A DNA stretch of 64,000 bases, taken from CAWKAO01 sp963847665. GTDB lineage: Bacteria > Actinomycetota > Humimicrobiia > Humimicrobiales > Humimicrobiaceae. The DNA lies in the NCBI GenBank assembly GCA_963847665.1, contig CAWKAO010000007.1, forward strand, positions 1 to 64,000, read 5' to 3'. Under the pieces are notes generated by a model. The model was given only the letters and a program-made list of their open reading frames with translations, did not search any database and was not told the origin of the DNA. Each line of letters opens with the position of its first letter. Position 1 is the first letter of the stretch. Shown piece after piece: positions 17,650 through 27,707 of this stretch. A program made the position numbers and the translations under genes.

Positions 17650-18974
17650 TGAAAAAGTTTAGCTATCAAAGTTCTGTAAAATATCTTGACGATTGCCTCA
17701 TTTTCGGTATAAAACCAGGCCTTTCAAGGATAGAGGCATTTCTTAAGATATCGGGGATCATTCCTAAAAGATTCGATACGATCCATATTGTCGGGACAAA
17801 TGGAAAGACCTCGACTACGATCATGACAGCAGAGATCCTGCAAAACCATGGCCTAAGTTGTGGCTACCATATCTCTCCTCATATAAATGAGTATACTGAG
17901 AGGTTGTGGTATATGGGAAAAAACATAACCAAAACTGGCTTTGCAGAGCTTTTAAACGAAGCATATCCTTTTGTAGAAGAAGTCAACGGTTTTGACATGG
18001 ATGGGCCAATGACTCAATTTGAGATCATTGCCGGTATGGCTTTTATGCTTGCTGACAGGGAAGCGCTTGACGTAATGGTGCTGGAAGCCGGGATGGGCGG
18101 CAGATGGGATGCCACCAATGTGGTGGATTCAAGGGTAGTCGGCCTTACAGGAGTTAGCCTTGAACATACCCAGGTACTTGGAAAGACAATAAAGGCAATC
18201 GCTATTGAAAAAGCACAGGTCATAAAAAAAGGAGCCCTTGTCGCTACATCTACTGAAGATAAAACAGTCATAGATGTCCTCAGACAACAGTCAAGAAACA
18301 CATGTTCAAGGTTGTTTTTATACGGAAATGGCTTTCATATAGTGAGAAAAGAGAAAAAACACCTTGAGGGATGGGATGTAGACATAAGCGGCATTACTGC
18401 AGACTATAATAAAATCTTTATTCCCATGTTGGGTAATTACCAACCATCCAATCTCGCCCTTTCCATTGCTGTCTCAGAACTTTATATGAGCCTATCAAAA
18501 AGAATCCTTCATGAACAAAAAATAAGAGAAGCTGTCGGCAGGATAAATGTTTCGGGCAGGTTCCAGTTTTTGAGAAAAGATCCAACTGTGATAGCAGACA
18601 CTTCACATAACCCGGAAGGAGTTGAGAATTTTATTAAAAACCTGTCAGAAAACTTTCCTGATAAAAGAAAGATCATTATTTTTGCAGTGTTGAAAGATAA
18701 GGATTATCTAAGAATGCTTTCTTCTGTAATCACATCTGTAGATATCCTTATACTGACTTCCAGCGGAAATGAAAGGAGCCTGAATATTGACAGTCTAGAA
18801 AGCGAAGCATCCAGATTAATAAATACCGGGAAAAATGTCTCTTCCAGGTTCCCGGGGGAGGTATTAAAAATAGATAACGTCTTAAATTCTTTAAATTATG
18901 CTTTAAAAATTTCTGAAAGTAATGATATTATATGCATTACTGGTTCGATAACTAATCTTGAAGGGATTATTTAG
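17646..18974 (+). CDS. folC: Folylpolyglutamate synthase / dihydrofolate synthase
   Basis: Adds glutamates to folates (and may join glutamate to dihydropteroate). The 442-residue protein shows the Mur-ligase-type ATP loop GTNGKTSTT near residue 50, SPHINEYTERL, EAGMGGRWDATN and the C-terminal domain with DTSHNPEGV. ATG 17646 overlaps the valS stop by four bases, so the two are translated together, an old and widespread pairing. Confidence 0.95.
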   Translation: MMKKFSYQSSVKYLDDCLIFGIKPGLSRIEAFLKISGIIPKRFDTIHIVGTNGKTSTTIMTAEILQNHGLSCGYHISPHINEYTERLWYMGKNITKTGFAELLNEAYPFVEEVNGFDMDGPMTQFEIIAGMAFMLADREALDVMVLEAGMGGRWDATNVVDSRVVGLTGVSLEHTQVLGKTIKAIAIEKAQVIKKGALVATSTEDKTVIDVLRQQSRNTCSRLFLYGNGFHIVRKEKKHLEGWDVDISGITADYNKIFIPMLGNYQPSNLALSIAVSELYMSLSKRILHEQKIREAVGRINVSGRFQFLRKDPTVIADTSHNPEGVENFIKNLSENFPDKRKIIIFAVLKDKDYLRMLSSVITSVDILILTSSGNERSLNIDSLESEASRLINTGKNVSSRFPGEVLKIDNVLNSLNYALKISESNDIICITGSITNLEGII

Positions 18975-19005
18975 TCAAGCATTATTAATTATTTGTGGAG
19001 GATTA

Positions 19006-19455
19006 ATGGATTTTGTACAGTATTTTTATAATATCATCGATTTCTTCAAGCTGCCTATATGGAGATATTTGATATACGGGATCGTTTTGATCCTTGCAGT
19101 GTTGTGGCTTTCTTTTGTTTACTGGACGTACAGGGATGCAAAGCTCAGGAATACAAATGCAATATTCTGGGCCCTTATAGTCTTCGTATTGAATTTTCCA
19201 GGTCTATTCATATACCTCATATTAAGGCCGCCGGAATTTATTGAAGATGTACTTGAGCGCGATCTGGAAATAAAAAGAATGGAATTGCTTCTCTCCAAAG
19301 ATATAAGATTCTGTCCAACATGCAGAAGTGAGGTAAAAGATGATTTTATAATCTGTCCTCAATGCAGGAAAAAATTAAAAAAATCGTGTGTACAGTGTGA
19401 AAAACCTTTAAATCTTGACTGGAAAGTATGCCCCTTCTGTAAAGCGGAACAGTAG
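19006..19455 (+). CDS. Membrane protein with C-terminal double zinc ribbon
   Basis: About 149 residues from ATG 19006, chosen because GGAGG (18997-19001) sits just upstream; an earlier in-frame start at 18958 has no such site and would overlap folC. Two transmembrane segments (about residues 15-40 and 50-72) are separated by a short WTYRDAKLRN loop, a pattern like the N-terminal anchor of phospholipase-D-like proteins. Two zinc-ribbon knuckle pairs follow: CPTC/CPQC and CVQC/CPFC. The ribbons are cytoplasmic if the anchor is as drawn. Function unknown. Confidence 0.75.
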   Translation: MDFVQYFYNIIDFFKLPIWRYLIYGIVLILAVLWLSFVYWTYRDAKLRNTNAIFWALIVFVLNFPGLFIYLILRPPEFIEDVLERDLEIKRMELLLSKDIRFCPTCRSEVKDDFIICPQCRKKLKKSCVQCEKPLNLDWKVCPFCKAEQ

Positions 19456-19517
19456 TTTATATCATAAGAAAAACAGGTAAAATATTTGCTGAAGAATATA
19501 TTTTTTAAGTAAAGATC

Positions 19518-19775
19518 ATGAAAAAAAGAAGTGGTGTCGTAACATTTTTTATAGTATTTGCCGGAGGCATTATCGGAGCCATTGTCGGTCATCTATTAAA
19601 TGACACTATTCCTATTCTTGACAGAGGATTAAAAATCGGGACCGACCAATTGAGCCTGAACCTTTATTTAATAGACGTTAGTTTCAGTATCCATGTAAAT
19701 ATAACGCTGTGCGCAGTAATAGGGATTTTAATAGCATTTTTAATAGCAGATCTTGGAAGAAGAAGAAGACAATAA
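19518..19775 (+). CDS. DUF4321-type small membrane protein
   Basis: 85 residues with two hydrophobic segments (about residues 8-28 and 55-77) and a basic tail of arginines. Small proteins of this type (DUF4321) are commonly found just upstream of maf and the mreB cluster in Clostridia and relatives, as here. The 3' end overlaps the maf start by 23 bases. No function known. Confidence 0.65.
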   Translation: MKKRSGVVTFFIVFAGGIIGAIVGHLLNDTIPILDRGLKIGTDQLSLNLYLIDVSFSIHVNITLCAVIGILIAFLIADLGRRRRQ

Positions 19776-20370
19776 CCATAGGAAAATAATACTTGCATCC
19801 AGCTCACCCCGAAGGAGAAAAATCCTTGAAAAACTCAGGGTAGATTATGAGTCTGTCAAACCTGAAGGAGTAGAGGAAAAAGTCTTTAAAAATCCATACA
19901 AGACAGTTTTATACAACAGCAGCCTCAAAGCAAAAATTATTTACAATCATGATATAATAAGTAATCCGGATTATGGGAGAGTCCTGATCGCAGGTTTTGA
20001 TACGATCGTCTTTATTAACAAGAGGATATTAACAAAACCTTCAGGTTATCAGGAGGCTTTTAATTTTTTAAGGACCTTATCCGGCCATAAACACAAAGTA
20101 ATAACTGGTGTTACTGTTATAGATGTGGCATCCGGCAGTGTGGTCCAGGGCACAGAGACCACAGATGTATTTTTTAGGGACCTTGAAGAGCTTGAGATAA
20201 ACGAATATTTAAAAAACACGGATGTCCTGGATAAAGCGGGAGCTTACGATATATCAGGAGATGGGGCCATATTTATAAAGAGGGTCAATGGATGTTTTTA
20301 TAATGTAGCCGGTCTTCCTGTTTATAGATTTTTAGATTTAATAAAAAGATTTGATTATAAAATTTTTTAG
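19753..20370 (+). CDS. maf: Maf-family nucleotide pyrophosphatase
   Basis: Nucleoside triphosphate pyrophosphatase acting on modified or non-canonical pyrimidine nucleotides; linked to septum inhibition in Bacillus. The N-terminal signature LASSSPRRRKIL is present from about residue 14, and GFDTIVFINKRIL plus GAYDISGDGAIFI later. 205 residues. The start is probably TTG 19753, inside the previous gene; the true start may be slightly downstream because the first dozen residues are acidic and not conserved. Confidence 0.88.
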   Translation: MEEEEDNNHRKIILASSSPRRRKILEKLRVDYESVKPEGVEEKVFKNPYKTVLYNSSLKAKIIYNHDIISNPDYGRVLIAGFDTIVFINKRILTKPSGYQEAFNFLRTLSGHKHKVITGVTVIDVASGSVVQGTETTDVFFRDLEELEINEYLKNTDVLDKAGAYDISGDGAIFIKRVNGCFYNVAGLPVYRFLDLIKRFDYKIF

Positions 20371-20388
20371 TTTGATAAGGAGATTTAA

Positions 20389-21420
20389 ATGTTTGAATTC
20401 TTTTTAAATATCATCGGCCGGGATATGGGAATAGACCTCGGTACTGCGAATACCCTTGTTTTTGTTAAAAACAAAGGTATTGTCCTTAATGAACCTTCTA
20501 TTGTAGCCATAGATAAGGAAAATAAAAAAATACTTGCGGTGGGTATGGAGGCAAAAAGAATGGTGGGAAGGACTCCTGGAAATATCGTTGCAATAAGGCC
20601 CTTAAAAGATGGTGTGATCGCTGATTTTGATACAACTGAGCGGATGCTCAGATATTTCATACAAAGTGTCCATAAAAATATGGCAATAGCAAGACCAAGG
20701 ATAGTTATCTGTGTTCCGTCGGGAATAACTGCAGTTGAGAAGAAAGCAGTCATTGAAGCCACAGAACAGGCTGGCGCAAGAGCTGCATATATAATAGAAG
20801 AACCTCTTGCAGCAGCAATAGGTGCAGGGTTACCGATTAATGAACCCACCGGCAGCATGATCATAGACATAGGCGGTGGAACATCTGAAGTCGCTATTAT
20901 ATCCTTGGGAGGCATAGTCGCTTACCAATCCCTGAGGATCGGCGGGGACGAGATGGATGAAGCAATAATATATTATTTAAAGAAAGAAAATAATCTGCTC
21001 ATAGGCGAAAGTACCGCTGAAAAGATAAAAATGGAAATTGGCTCAGCTTTCCCGCTTGAAAATGAAGGAAAAATGGAAGTGAACGGGAGGGATCTGGTAA
21101 CTGGCCTGCCAAAGACAATAATAATCACAAGCCAGCAGATGAGGGTGGCACTTGAAAAAGCATTGAGCGATATTATAAATGCAGTGGTGGAGGTTTTAGA
21201 CAATACTCCTCCGGAACTGGCATCAGACATTATGAAGAGAGGTATTGTCCTTAGCGGTGGAGGAGCACTTCTTAAGGGCCTGGCTGAAAGGATAAGCAGG
21301 GAGACTCACTGCCCTGTATATCTTGCAGAGGACCCGCTTGCTTCAGTTGCAATAGGGGCAGGTAAATGTGTTGAGGACTTCACTACCCTTAAAAAGTATT
21401 TAAGATTTTCAAAGCAATGA
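20389..21420 (+). CDS. mreB: Rod-shape actin homologue MreB
   Basis: Actin-fold ATPase that forms membrane-bound filaments and directs lateral cell-wall synthesis. 343 residues. Phosphate loops: DMGIDLGTANTLV at residue 12 onwards, IDIGGGTSEVAI near 160 and SGGGALLKGL near 290. Starts at ATG 20389 with AAGGAG upstream. First gene of mreB-mreC-mreD-mrdA-rodA, so the cell is probably rod-shaped. Confidence 0.97.
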   Translation: MFEFFLNIIGRDMGIDLGTANTLVFVKNKGIVLNEPSIVAIDKENKKILAVGMEAKRMVGRTPGNIVAIRPLKDGVIADFDTTERMLRYFIQSVHKNMAIARPRIVICVPSGITAVEKKAVIEATEQAGARAAYIIEEPLAAAIGAGLPINEPTGSMIIDIGGGTSEVAIISLGGIVAYQSLRIGGDEMDEAIIYYLKKENNLLIGESTAEKIKMEIGSAFPLENEGKMEVNGRDLVTGLPKTIIITSQQMRVALEKALSDIINAVVEVLDNTPPELASDIMKRGIVLSGGGALLKGLAERISRETHCPVYLAEDPLASVAIGAGKCVEDFTTLKKYLRFSKQ

Positions 21421-21456
21421 TCGATTTTTTTAATTTTATTAGGTCAAATAAAATAA

Positions 21457-22266
21457 ATGGCTCCAGAAAGAAAAAATCTCAAGAACATTATAATCTTATC
21501 TGTAATAATAGTCCTTTGCATAATAATAATCACTGTAAGCTTTAGAGACACTGACTTTTTGAAAAGAGCCAGGACATCCACTCTTGATATATTAAAACCT
21601 GTCCAGGAAAAGACATATTTATTTTTCCAACCTGCAGTCAAATTTTTCACCGATACCAGGGATTATTTTGCTCTGAGGGATAAAATCCTGGAACTTGAAA
21701 AAGAAAATAATGACCTCATGCATGACTACAGCGAAAATATAAACCTAAAAATAGAGAATAATGCTCTCAGAAAACTACTTGAGTTAAAGTTGCGGGAAGG
21801 TTTTGATACTGTTCCTGCTAAAGTAATAGGGTATTACAATAGTAAATGGCAATCTGAATTACTCATAGACGCTGGTAAGACAAAAGGTGTGGCTGACGGT
21901 ATGGCAGTCGTAACAGAAAAAGGTCTTGCAGGTACAGTTATACTTGCTTCAAACTATACCAGTCAGGTAAGGCTTTTAAACGACCCTCAAAGCGCAATAG
22001 GGTCAAGGATACTTTCATCGCGAAAACTGGGTATGGTCGAAGGTAGTCTGGAAAAAGAAATATTTCTGAACTATATTCCTGCAGGCGAAGAAGTGTTTAT
22101 CGGGGATATTCTTATAACTTCCGAATTTGGAGAATATATCCCTCCAGAATTATTGATAGGCCGCATAAAGAAGATAGGGCAATCCGAAGATGTATACTAC
22201 AGACAGATAATAGTAGAGCCTTTTGTAGATTTTGAGACCCTTGAATTTGTACTTGTATTAAAGTGA
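21457..22266 (+). CDS. mreC: Rod-shape-determining protein MreC
   Basis: Bitopic protein linking MreB to the periplasmic cell-wall machinery. 269 residues: one transmembrane helix (about residues 10-28), a coiled coil (about 65-105), then a beta-rich C-terminal domain with the conserved GVADGMAVVTEKGLAGTV and QSAIGSRI strings. ATG 21457 lies 36 bases after mreB. Confidence 0.93.
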   Translation: MAPERKNLKNIIILSVIIVLCIIIITVSFRDTDFLKRARTSTLDILKPVQEKTYLFFQPAVKFFTDTRDYFALRDKILELEKENNDLMHDYSENINLKIENNALRKLLELKLREGFDTVPAKVIGYYNSKWQSELLIDAGKTKGVADGMAVVTEKGLAGTVILASNYTSQVRLLNDPQSAIGSRILSSRKLGMVEGSLEKEIFLNYIPAGEEVFIGDILITSEFGEYIPPELLIGRIKKIGQSEDVYYRQIIVEPFVDFETLEFVLVLK

Positions 22267-22278
22267 CGGTGTTAACAT

Positions 22279-22800
22279 ATGACGAGATCGTTTATTAAGA
22301 TTTTACATTTTATTATCCTTGTCATCTTTATAATATTGCAGATTTCTTTACTGGAACATCTGGAGATATTCCATATAAGTGTAGATATAATAATGATAAC
22401 GATAGTCGGTTTTGCAATATTTGATGATATGGTATTTGCGATGGTATGCGGCCTGATCTCAGGGATTGTGATCGATCTTATGTTCGGCAGTATTTTGGGG
22501 ATCAGTGCACTGGTGTATGCCCTTAACGGTTTTCTTGCAGGTAAAATAGCAGCTATAGAGACGAAAAGAAAGATCCTGATATATATTTTACTTATTTTTT
22601 TTGTAACTGAAATAAATATCCTGTTACTTAACGGTGTTTATTATATTTTTAATTTTACTGCAAGCATAGGACAATTAGGCCTGGAATTGCTCATAAATCC
22701 AGTATTTAATATTGCAGTTATGTTTCTTGTATTTCCACTGCTGAGAGTGGGGAAAAAGAGAAAGGGAGAAATTGGGTTCACATATAAAGATCAGATTTAG
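22279..22800 (+). CDS. mreD: Rod-shape-determining protein MreD
   Basis: 173-residue polytopic membrane protein with five or six hydrophobic segments and the typical GLISGIVIDLMFGSILG sequence about residues 58-75. Part of the elongasome. Its end overlaps the start of the PBP2 gene by 29 bases. Confidence 0.88.
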   Translation: MTRSFIKILHFIILVIFIILQISLLEHLEIFHISVDIIMITIVGFAIFDDMVFAMVCGLISGIVIDLMFGSILGISALVYALNGFLAGKIAAIETKRKILIYILLIFFVTEINILLLNGVYYIFNFTASIGQLGLELLINPVFNIAVMFLVFPLLRVGKKRKGEIGFTYKDQI

Positions 22801-24625
22801 ACTGGTAGTATATTTTTTATTGATACTTACCACAGTTTTGATCGTCCGGCTGTATTTTCTTCAGGTGATGAGTGGCGAAGTATATGCTGATGAGGCTTCG
22901 CAAAGTATATTGCGGTCAAAGAATGTAACGGCACCAAGGGGCAATATTTATGACAGGAATGGAAAACTGCTTGTAAAAAGTATTCCAAGCCCGGCGGTCG
23001 CTGTTGATCCAAGAACTGTGATCGCAGACGATAGAGTGCTTGATGTTTTGAGTTCAAAGTTAAAGATGACTAAAAAAGAGATAACTGACAAAATAGGTAA
23101 AAATGACGTTTCCTATCTTGACAGGGTAATACTTAAATATGGAATAGATTATGAGACGATGATCTATCTAAAGGAAAACGCAAACGAACTACCTGGAGTC
23201 GAAGTAATGGATATATTCTTAAGGGAATATGAATATGGCGATTCTGCTGCTCATATTCTTGGTTACACAGGAGAAATAGATGAACAGAGGCTCGCACTTC
23301 AAGAATACAGTGTAGGTTATGAAGGTGGTGACCAGATCGGCCTTACAGGTATAGAGGAAGTATATGAGAATGTCTTAAAAGGAGTAAAAGGTAAAATTAC
23401 ATACGAGGTCGATCCTATCGGCAAACCAAAATCTATCATAGAGGAGGTATCCTATATACCTGGAAACGATCTTTTTTTGACTATAGATATAGATCTCCAG
23501 AGGAAAGTAGAAGAAGTACTTGAAAACTCTATATATAGTCTGCGGCAGACCAAGGTTTCCGGATCTGATGAGTTTTACAGGGTACCGGGTGGCTCTGCTG
23601 TGGTACTCGACGCCACCAATGGGGAGATAATGGCCATGGCAAGTTTTCCTAATTACGACCCTTCACTTTTTACTGGCGGTATATCAGTATCAGACTGGGA
23701 ATATTTAAACGATCCTTCAAACGATTATCCATTAAATAACAGGGCAGTATTAGCTTACCCCCCGGGTTCAGTATTCAAAATTGTGACAGCATATGCCGGT
23801 TTAAATGAAGAGATAATCAATACAAGCAGATATATCACTTGTAATGGTATATGGTATGGCCTTGGAGAAGATTTTCCAAAGTGGTGCTGGGCAAAAGGGG
23901 GCCATGGAGCTTTAAATATTTATGGAGGGATCCAGAATTCCTGCGATATTTTTTTCTATCAGGTAGGTTTTGAACTATTCCTGAAAAATAATAATAGTGA
24001 TGAACTTCTGCAAAAATACTCCAGGTTATTTGGTTTTGGAAGCGAGACAGGAGTGGATCTTCCTTCGGAAGACGTAGGTGTGGTTCCTGATAAAGAATGG
24101 AAAAAGGAATATTTTAAGGATCAAAAAGGTAACACAATATGGTTTCCGGGAGATTCTGTTAATATGGCCATCGGTCAGGGGGATCTGCTTGTAACACCAC
24201 TGCAGATGGCATGTGCTTATTCTGTGCTTCTTAACAGGGGGACTGAAATGGCCCCACATATCGGGAAGGAAGTAAGGGATCCCCAGGGAGAAGTGTTTGC
24301 AGAACTATTCACAGAAAAACCACAGGAACTCGATCTAAGCGGAGTCTATATTGATATTATAGAAAAAGGTCTCGGGCTTGTTGTCAACCAGGGTACAGCT
24401 GCAGGAACATTTGCACATTTTCCAAAAGACGAGATACCTGTAGCTGGAAAGACCGGTACAGCTGAAGTAGTGGGTAAACAGGACTTTGGCTGGTTTTGCT
24501 GCTACGCTCCGATCAACGACCCCCAGTACATCATAGTGATCATGCTTGAACAGGCTGGTGGAGGCTCAAGAGCTGCTGCTCCTATTGCAGAAAAGATACT
24601 TGAATATATTTATAATGTGAATTAA
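22772..24625 (+). CDS. mrdA: Penicillin-binding protein 2 (transpeptidase)
   Basis: Cross-links peptidoglycan during elongation, working with RodA. 617 residues: N-terminal transmembrane anchor (about 10-32), a dimerisation domain with RGNIYDRNGKLL, and a transpeptidase domain with the active serine in YPPGSVFKI, and AGKTGTAE as the KTG motif. The start is TTG 22772 behind AAAGGGAG. Confidence 0.95.
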   Translation: MGSHIKIRFRLVVYFLLILTTVLIVRLYFLQVMSGEVYADEASQSILRSKNVTAPRGNIYDRNGKLLVKSIPSPAVAVDPRTVIADDRVLDVLSSKLKMTKKEITDKIGKNDVSYLDRVILKYGIDYETMIYLKENANELPGVEVMDIFLREYEYGDSAAHILGYTGEIDEQRLALQEYSVGYEGGDQIGLTGIEEVYENVLKGVKGKITYEVDPIGKPKSIIEEVSYIPGNDLFLTIDIDLQRKVEEVLENSIYSLRQTKVSGSDEFYRVPGGSAVVLDATNGEIMAMASFPNYDPSLFTGGISVSDWEYLNDPSNDYPLNNRAVLAYPPGSVFKIVTAYAGLNEEIINTSRYITCNGIWYGLGEDFPKWCWAKGGHGALNIYGGIQNSCDIFFYQVGFELFLKNNNSDELLQKYSRLFGFGSETGVDLPSEDVGVVPDKEWKKEYFKDQKGNTIWFPGDSVNMAIGQGDLLVTPLQMACAYSVLLNRGTEMAPHIGKEVRDPQGEVFAELFTEKPQELDLSGVYIDIIEKGLGLVVNQGTAAGTFAHFPKDEIPVAGKTGTAEVVGKQDFGWFCCYAPINDPQYIIVIMLEQAGGGSRAAAPIAEKILEYIYNVN

Positions 24626-24652
24626 TGGGAAATAGGTTGGAATAGATCAGAA

Positions 24653-25861
24653 ATGGATAAAAGTACTAAAAACACCTGGCTTCACGACAGGGAAGCAATA
24701 TCGCTTAGTGATAAAAGTAAAAAAGGTATTAAATTTGATTTTATCCTTCCTGCATTAGTTTTGCTCATCACAGGTTTTGGATTGCTCATTATATATAGTG
24801 CTACAAGATATGGAATGCCTGACGGGGTAAACGATCCGGTGTTTTATCTGAAAAAGCAGGGGATTACATTTATCATTGCTTTTTCAATATTCGTAGTGAT
24901 GCAGTTTATTAATTACAGGGTATACCAGAAATACTGGTATATTTTTCTTTTGCTCATCATGGCCCTGCTGGGTAGTGTGTTGATATTTGGTTATGAAGTA
25001 AATAATGCCAAAAGCTGGATAGATCTTAAGTTTACATCGATCCAGCCTTCAGAATTTGCAAAAATATTGATGGTCCTGGTTGTTTCTGCCCTTTTATCTA
25101 AATGGCCCAGGGAAAAGACAAATAAAGTCGGTATTAAAAAAGTTGCTTATTCATTTCTGGCAGTCGTACTTGCGATGTGTCTTGTGGTGCTGGAGCCAGA
25201 TTACGGGACAGCTTTGATCTTTTTTATCACCTATATGGGGATATTGTTTTTATCCGGTGCAAATATCCTTTATTTTTTTGGTATTCTTGCAGCAACTGCA
25301 GGGGGACTCTTTACTGCAATTAAAATAGGCATGATCAAGCAATACCAGTTGGACAGGATACTTGTATTTTTAAAACCTGATATTGAAAAACAGGGTATTG
25401 GTTATAATCTCTATCAGTCCAAGCTTGCTATCGGCTCAGGCGGTTTATGGGGGCAAGGCCTTTTTATGGGAAAGCATACTAATCTGAGTTATGTTCCGGC
25501 AAGCCATACAGATTTCATATTTTCAGTTATCGGGGAAGAGATAGGATTTTTTGGAAGTGTAGTCATAATAATACTGCTTGCCCTGATAATATGGCGGTGT
25601 TTCTTTGTTGCCCACAGGGCACATAATAATTTTGGTACCCTGGTTGCAGCAGGAATAGGTTTTATTATCCTGTCACAGGTCGTCATAAACATAGGGATGA
25701 CAGTAGGGATAATGCCTGTTATCGGGATCCCTCTGCCTTTTTTAAGTTATGGGGGTTCAAACCTGTTATCGATATTCATAGGCATAGGGTTAGTTGAAAA
25801 TATTTACTTTAGAAGAGATACAAGAAAAGAATATGAGATAGCGTATGAAGAATTTGATTGA
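24653..25861 (+). CDS. rodA: Rod-shape protein RodA (SEDS peptidoglycan polymerase)
   Basis: Polymerises lipid II into glycan strands during elongation. 402 residues with about ten membrane spans. SEDS hallmarks are present: SWIDLKFTSIQPSEFAKI near residue 125, LEPDYGTALI, YVPASHTDFIFSVIGEE and the C-terminal GIPLPFLSYGGSNLL. ATG 24653 follows mrdA by 27 bases. Confidence 0.95.
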   Translation: MDKSTKNTWLHDREAISLSDKSKKGIKFDFILPALVLLITGFGLLIIYSATRYGMPDGVNDPVFYLKKQGITFIIAFSIFVVMQFINYRVYQKYWYIFLLLIMALLGSVLIFGYEVNNAKSWIDLKFTSIQPSEFAKILMVLVVSALLSKWPREKTNKVGIKKVAYSFLAVVLAMCLVVLEPDYGTALIFFITYMGILFLSGANILYFFGILAATAGGLFTAIKIGMIKQYQLDRILVFLKPDIEKQGIGYNLYQSKLAIGSGGLWGQGLFMGKHTNLSYVPASHTDFIFSVIGEEIGFFGSVVIIILLALIIWRCFFVAHRAHNNFGTLVAAGIGFIILSQVVINIGMTVGIMPVIGIPLPFLSYGGSNLLSIFIGIGLVENIYFRRDTRKEYEIAYEEFD

Positions 25862-25885
25862 AAACGATTATAGAGACTTTACAAA

Positions 25886-27706
25886 ATGCAAGAAATAGAA
25901 TTTTTAGAATTTCATGAGCTTGAAAGACTTCTTTCAGGAATTGAAAAACCGGGCAGATATACTGACAATGAATATGGGGTCAAAAATAAAAGTATTGATT
26001 TTATTAAAAAAACTCCTGGTACAGTACTGACATCACTGGTTTTCCCGGATATTTATGAAGTAGGTATGCCAAATCTTGGGATACAGATATTATATAAGAT
26101 AATAAATGAAAACCCCTTTTTTAGTGCAGAACGAGCCTTCAGCCCATGGACTGATTTTGAAGACAGATTAAGAAATGAAAATGTCAGACTCTTCTCCCTT
26201 GAGAACAGGATATTTTTGGACTGCTTTGACCTTATCGGATTTAATGCTGCACATGAGATGCTATACACAAATATCCTTAATATCATTGATCTTGCCGGAA
26301 TACAGGTCAGGTCATCAAACCGGCAGGCGGTATTCCCCCTCATCTGTGCCGGAGGCGGTTCTGCTTTCAACCCCTGGCCACTATCAGAGTTCATGGATTT
26401 TCTGGTCATAGGAGATGGTGAGGAACTGATAACCAAGATCCTTGAAATAATTAGGAAGTATAAAGAAAAATACCTCAAAATAAATGATTTTTCCGGATTT
26501 AATATCCCGGATTTTAAAAAAAGTATCCTGAAAGAACTTTCACTAATTGACGGTATATTTGTCCCCTCCTTTTACAAGATACAATATGGAAAAGGGGGCA
26601 CCATAACCAGCATTGAGCCGCAGAACAGGGTGAAAAAAGTAGTCTTTAAAAATTTTGGCGATTCTCCTATTTTAAAAGATCCGGTAATACCAAACATCAA
26701 TATCGTCCATGATAGGATGACAGTTGAGATAATGAGAGGCTGCAGTAGAGGATGCAGATTCTGCCAGGCTGGTTTTATATACAGACCAGTACGGCAGAGG
26801 AAAGCGGAAAAACTTGCGGTGCAAAGCCTCGAGGCGTTAAATGAAACAGGTTTTGATGAGATATCATTTACATCACTTTCCTCTTCTGATTTTAAACAGA
26901 TCGACAAATTGATCAGTATTGTCCGGGAAAACAGTAATCTTGATAGGATCTCTATCTCTCTTCCTTCAATGAGGCTTGACAGTTTTGATATTGATATTGC
27001 TTCCAAAATAAGAAGTGGAAGAAGAACAGGGATCACATTTGCTCCTGAGGCTGGCAGCCAGAGATTAAGGGATATTATAAAAAAGGATATAGATGAAACG
27101 GACCTTCAAAAAAGCATGAAGGCTATTTTTAGCCTTGGGTGGGACAAAGTCAAACTATATTTTATGGTAGGATTACCTTTCGAAGAAAAAGAAGACATTG
27201 ATTGCATAATAATACTTGTAAAGAAAGTGATAGATCTTGCAAGGGAAATGCTTCCTGCAAATAGATTGGGGAGGTTTCAACTAAATATAAGTATCAACGG
27301 TTTTTGTCCAAAGCCTTTTACTCCTTTTCAGTGGTGCAGGCAGGACAGTATTGAGTCATTAAAAGAAAAATTTGAATACCTGTCAAAAAATCTTAAAGGA
27401 AGATTCATAAAACTCCATTACAATGAACCTTCCAGAAGCAAGCTGGAGTGTGCTCTTTCACGGGGAGACTCCCGTATAAGTAGCGTTATAGAGACTGCAT
27501 GGAAAAAGGGTGCAAGTTTTGATAACTGGACCGATCTTTTTGACTATAATATATGGACCGAATCATTTGCTGAAAATGGCCTGGATATTGATTTTTACAC
27601 TTCGAGAGAATACGGTTCCAAGGAAAACCTCCCATGGGATATAGTAGATATAGGTATTAAAAAAGACTTTTTCCTGAAAGAATTCAATAATGCAAAAAAC
27701 TTTTAA
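25886..27706 (+). CDS. B12-binding-domain radical SAM protein (TIGR03960 type)
   Basis: 606 residues. The N-terminal half resembles a B12-binding-like domain, and the radical SAM cluster motif is CSRGCRFCQAG at about residues 285-295 (CxxxCxxC). The family is known as a conserved partner of the next gene (DUF2344, TIGR03936) and lies between the rod-shape operon and RNase G in many Bacillota and Actinomycetota. Its substrate is not established; a role in tRNA or rRNA modification has been guessed from context. The stop is followed or overlapped by the next gene. Confidence 0.88.
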   Translation: MQEIEFLEFHELERLLSGIEKPGRYTDNEYGVKNKSIDFIKKTPGTVLTSLVFPDIYEVGMPNLGIQILYKIINENPFFSAERAFSPWTDFEDRLRNENVRLFSLENRIFLDCFDLIGFNAAHEMLYTNILNIIDLAGIQVRSSNRQAVFPLICAGGGSAFNPWPLSEFMDFLVIGDGEELITKILEIIRKYKEKYLKINDFSGFNIPDFKKSILKELSLIDGIFVPSFYKIQYGKGGTITSIEPQNRVKKVVFKNFGDSPILKDPVIPNINIVHDRMTVEIMRGCSRGCRFCQAGFIYRPVRQRKAEKLAVQSLEALNETGFDEISFTSLSSSDFKQIDKLISIVRENSNLDRISISLPSMRLDSFDIDIASKIRSGRRTGITFAPEAGSQRLRDIIKKDIDETDLQKSMKAIFSLGWDKVKLYFMVGLPFEEKEDIDCIIILVKKVIDLAREMLPANRLGRFQLNISINGFCPKPFTPFQWCRQDSIESLKEKFEYLSKNLKGRFIKLHYNEPSRSKLECALSRGDSRISSVIETAWKKGASFDNWTDLFDYNIWTESFAENGLDIDFYTSREYGSKENLPWDIVDIGIKKDFFLKEFNNAKNF

Positions 27707-27707
27707 T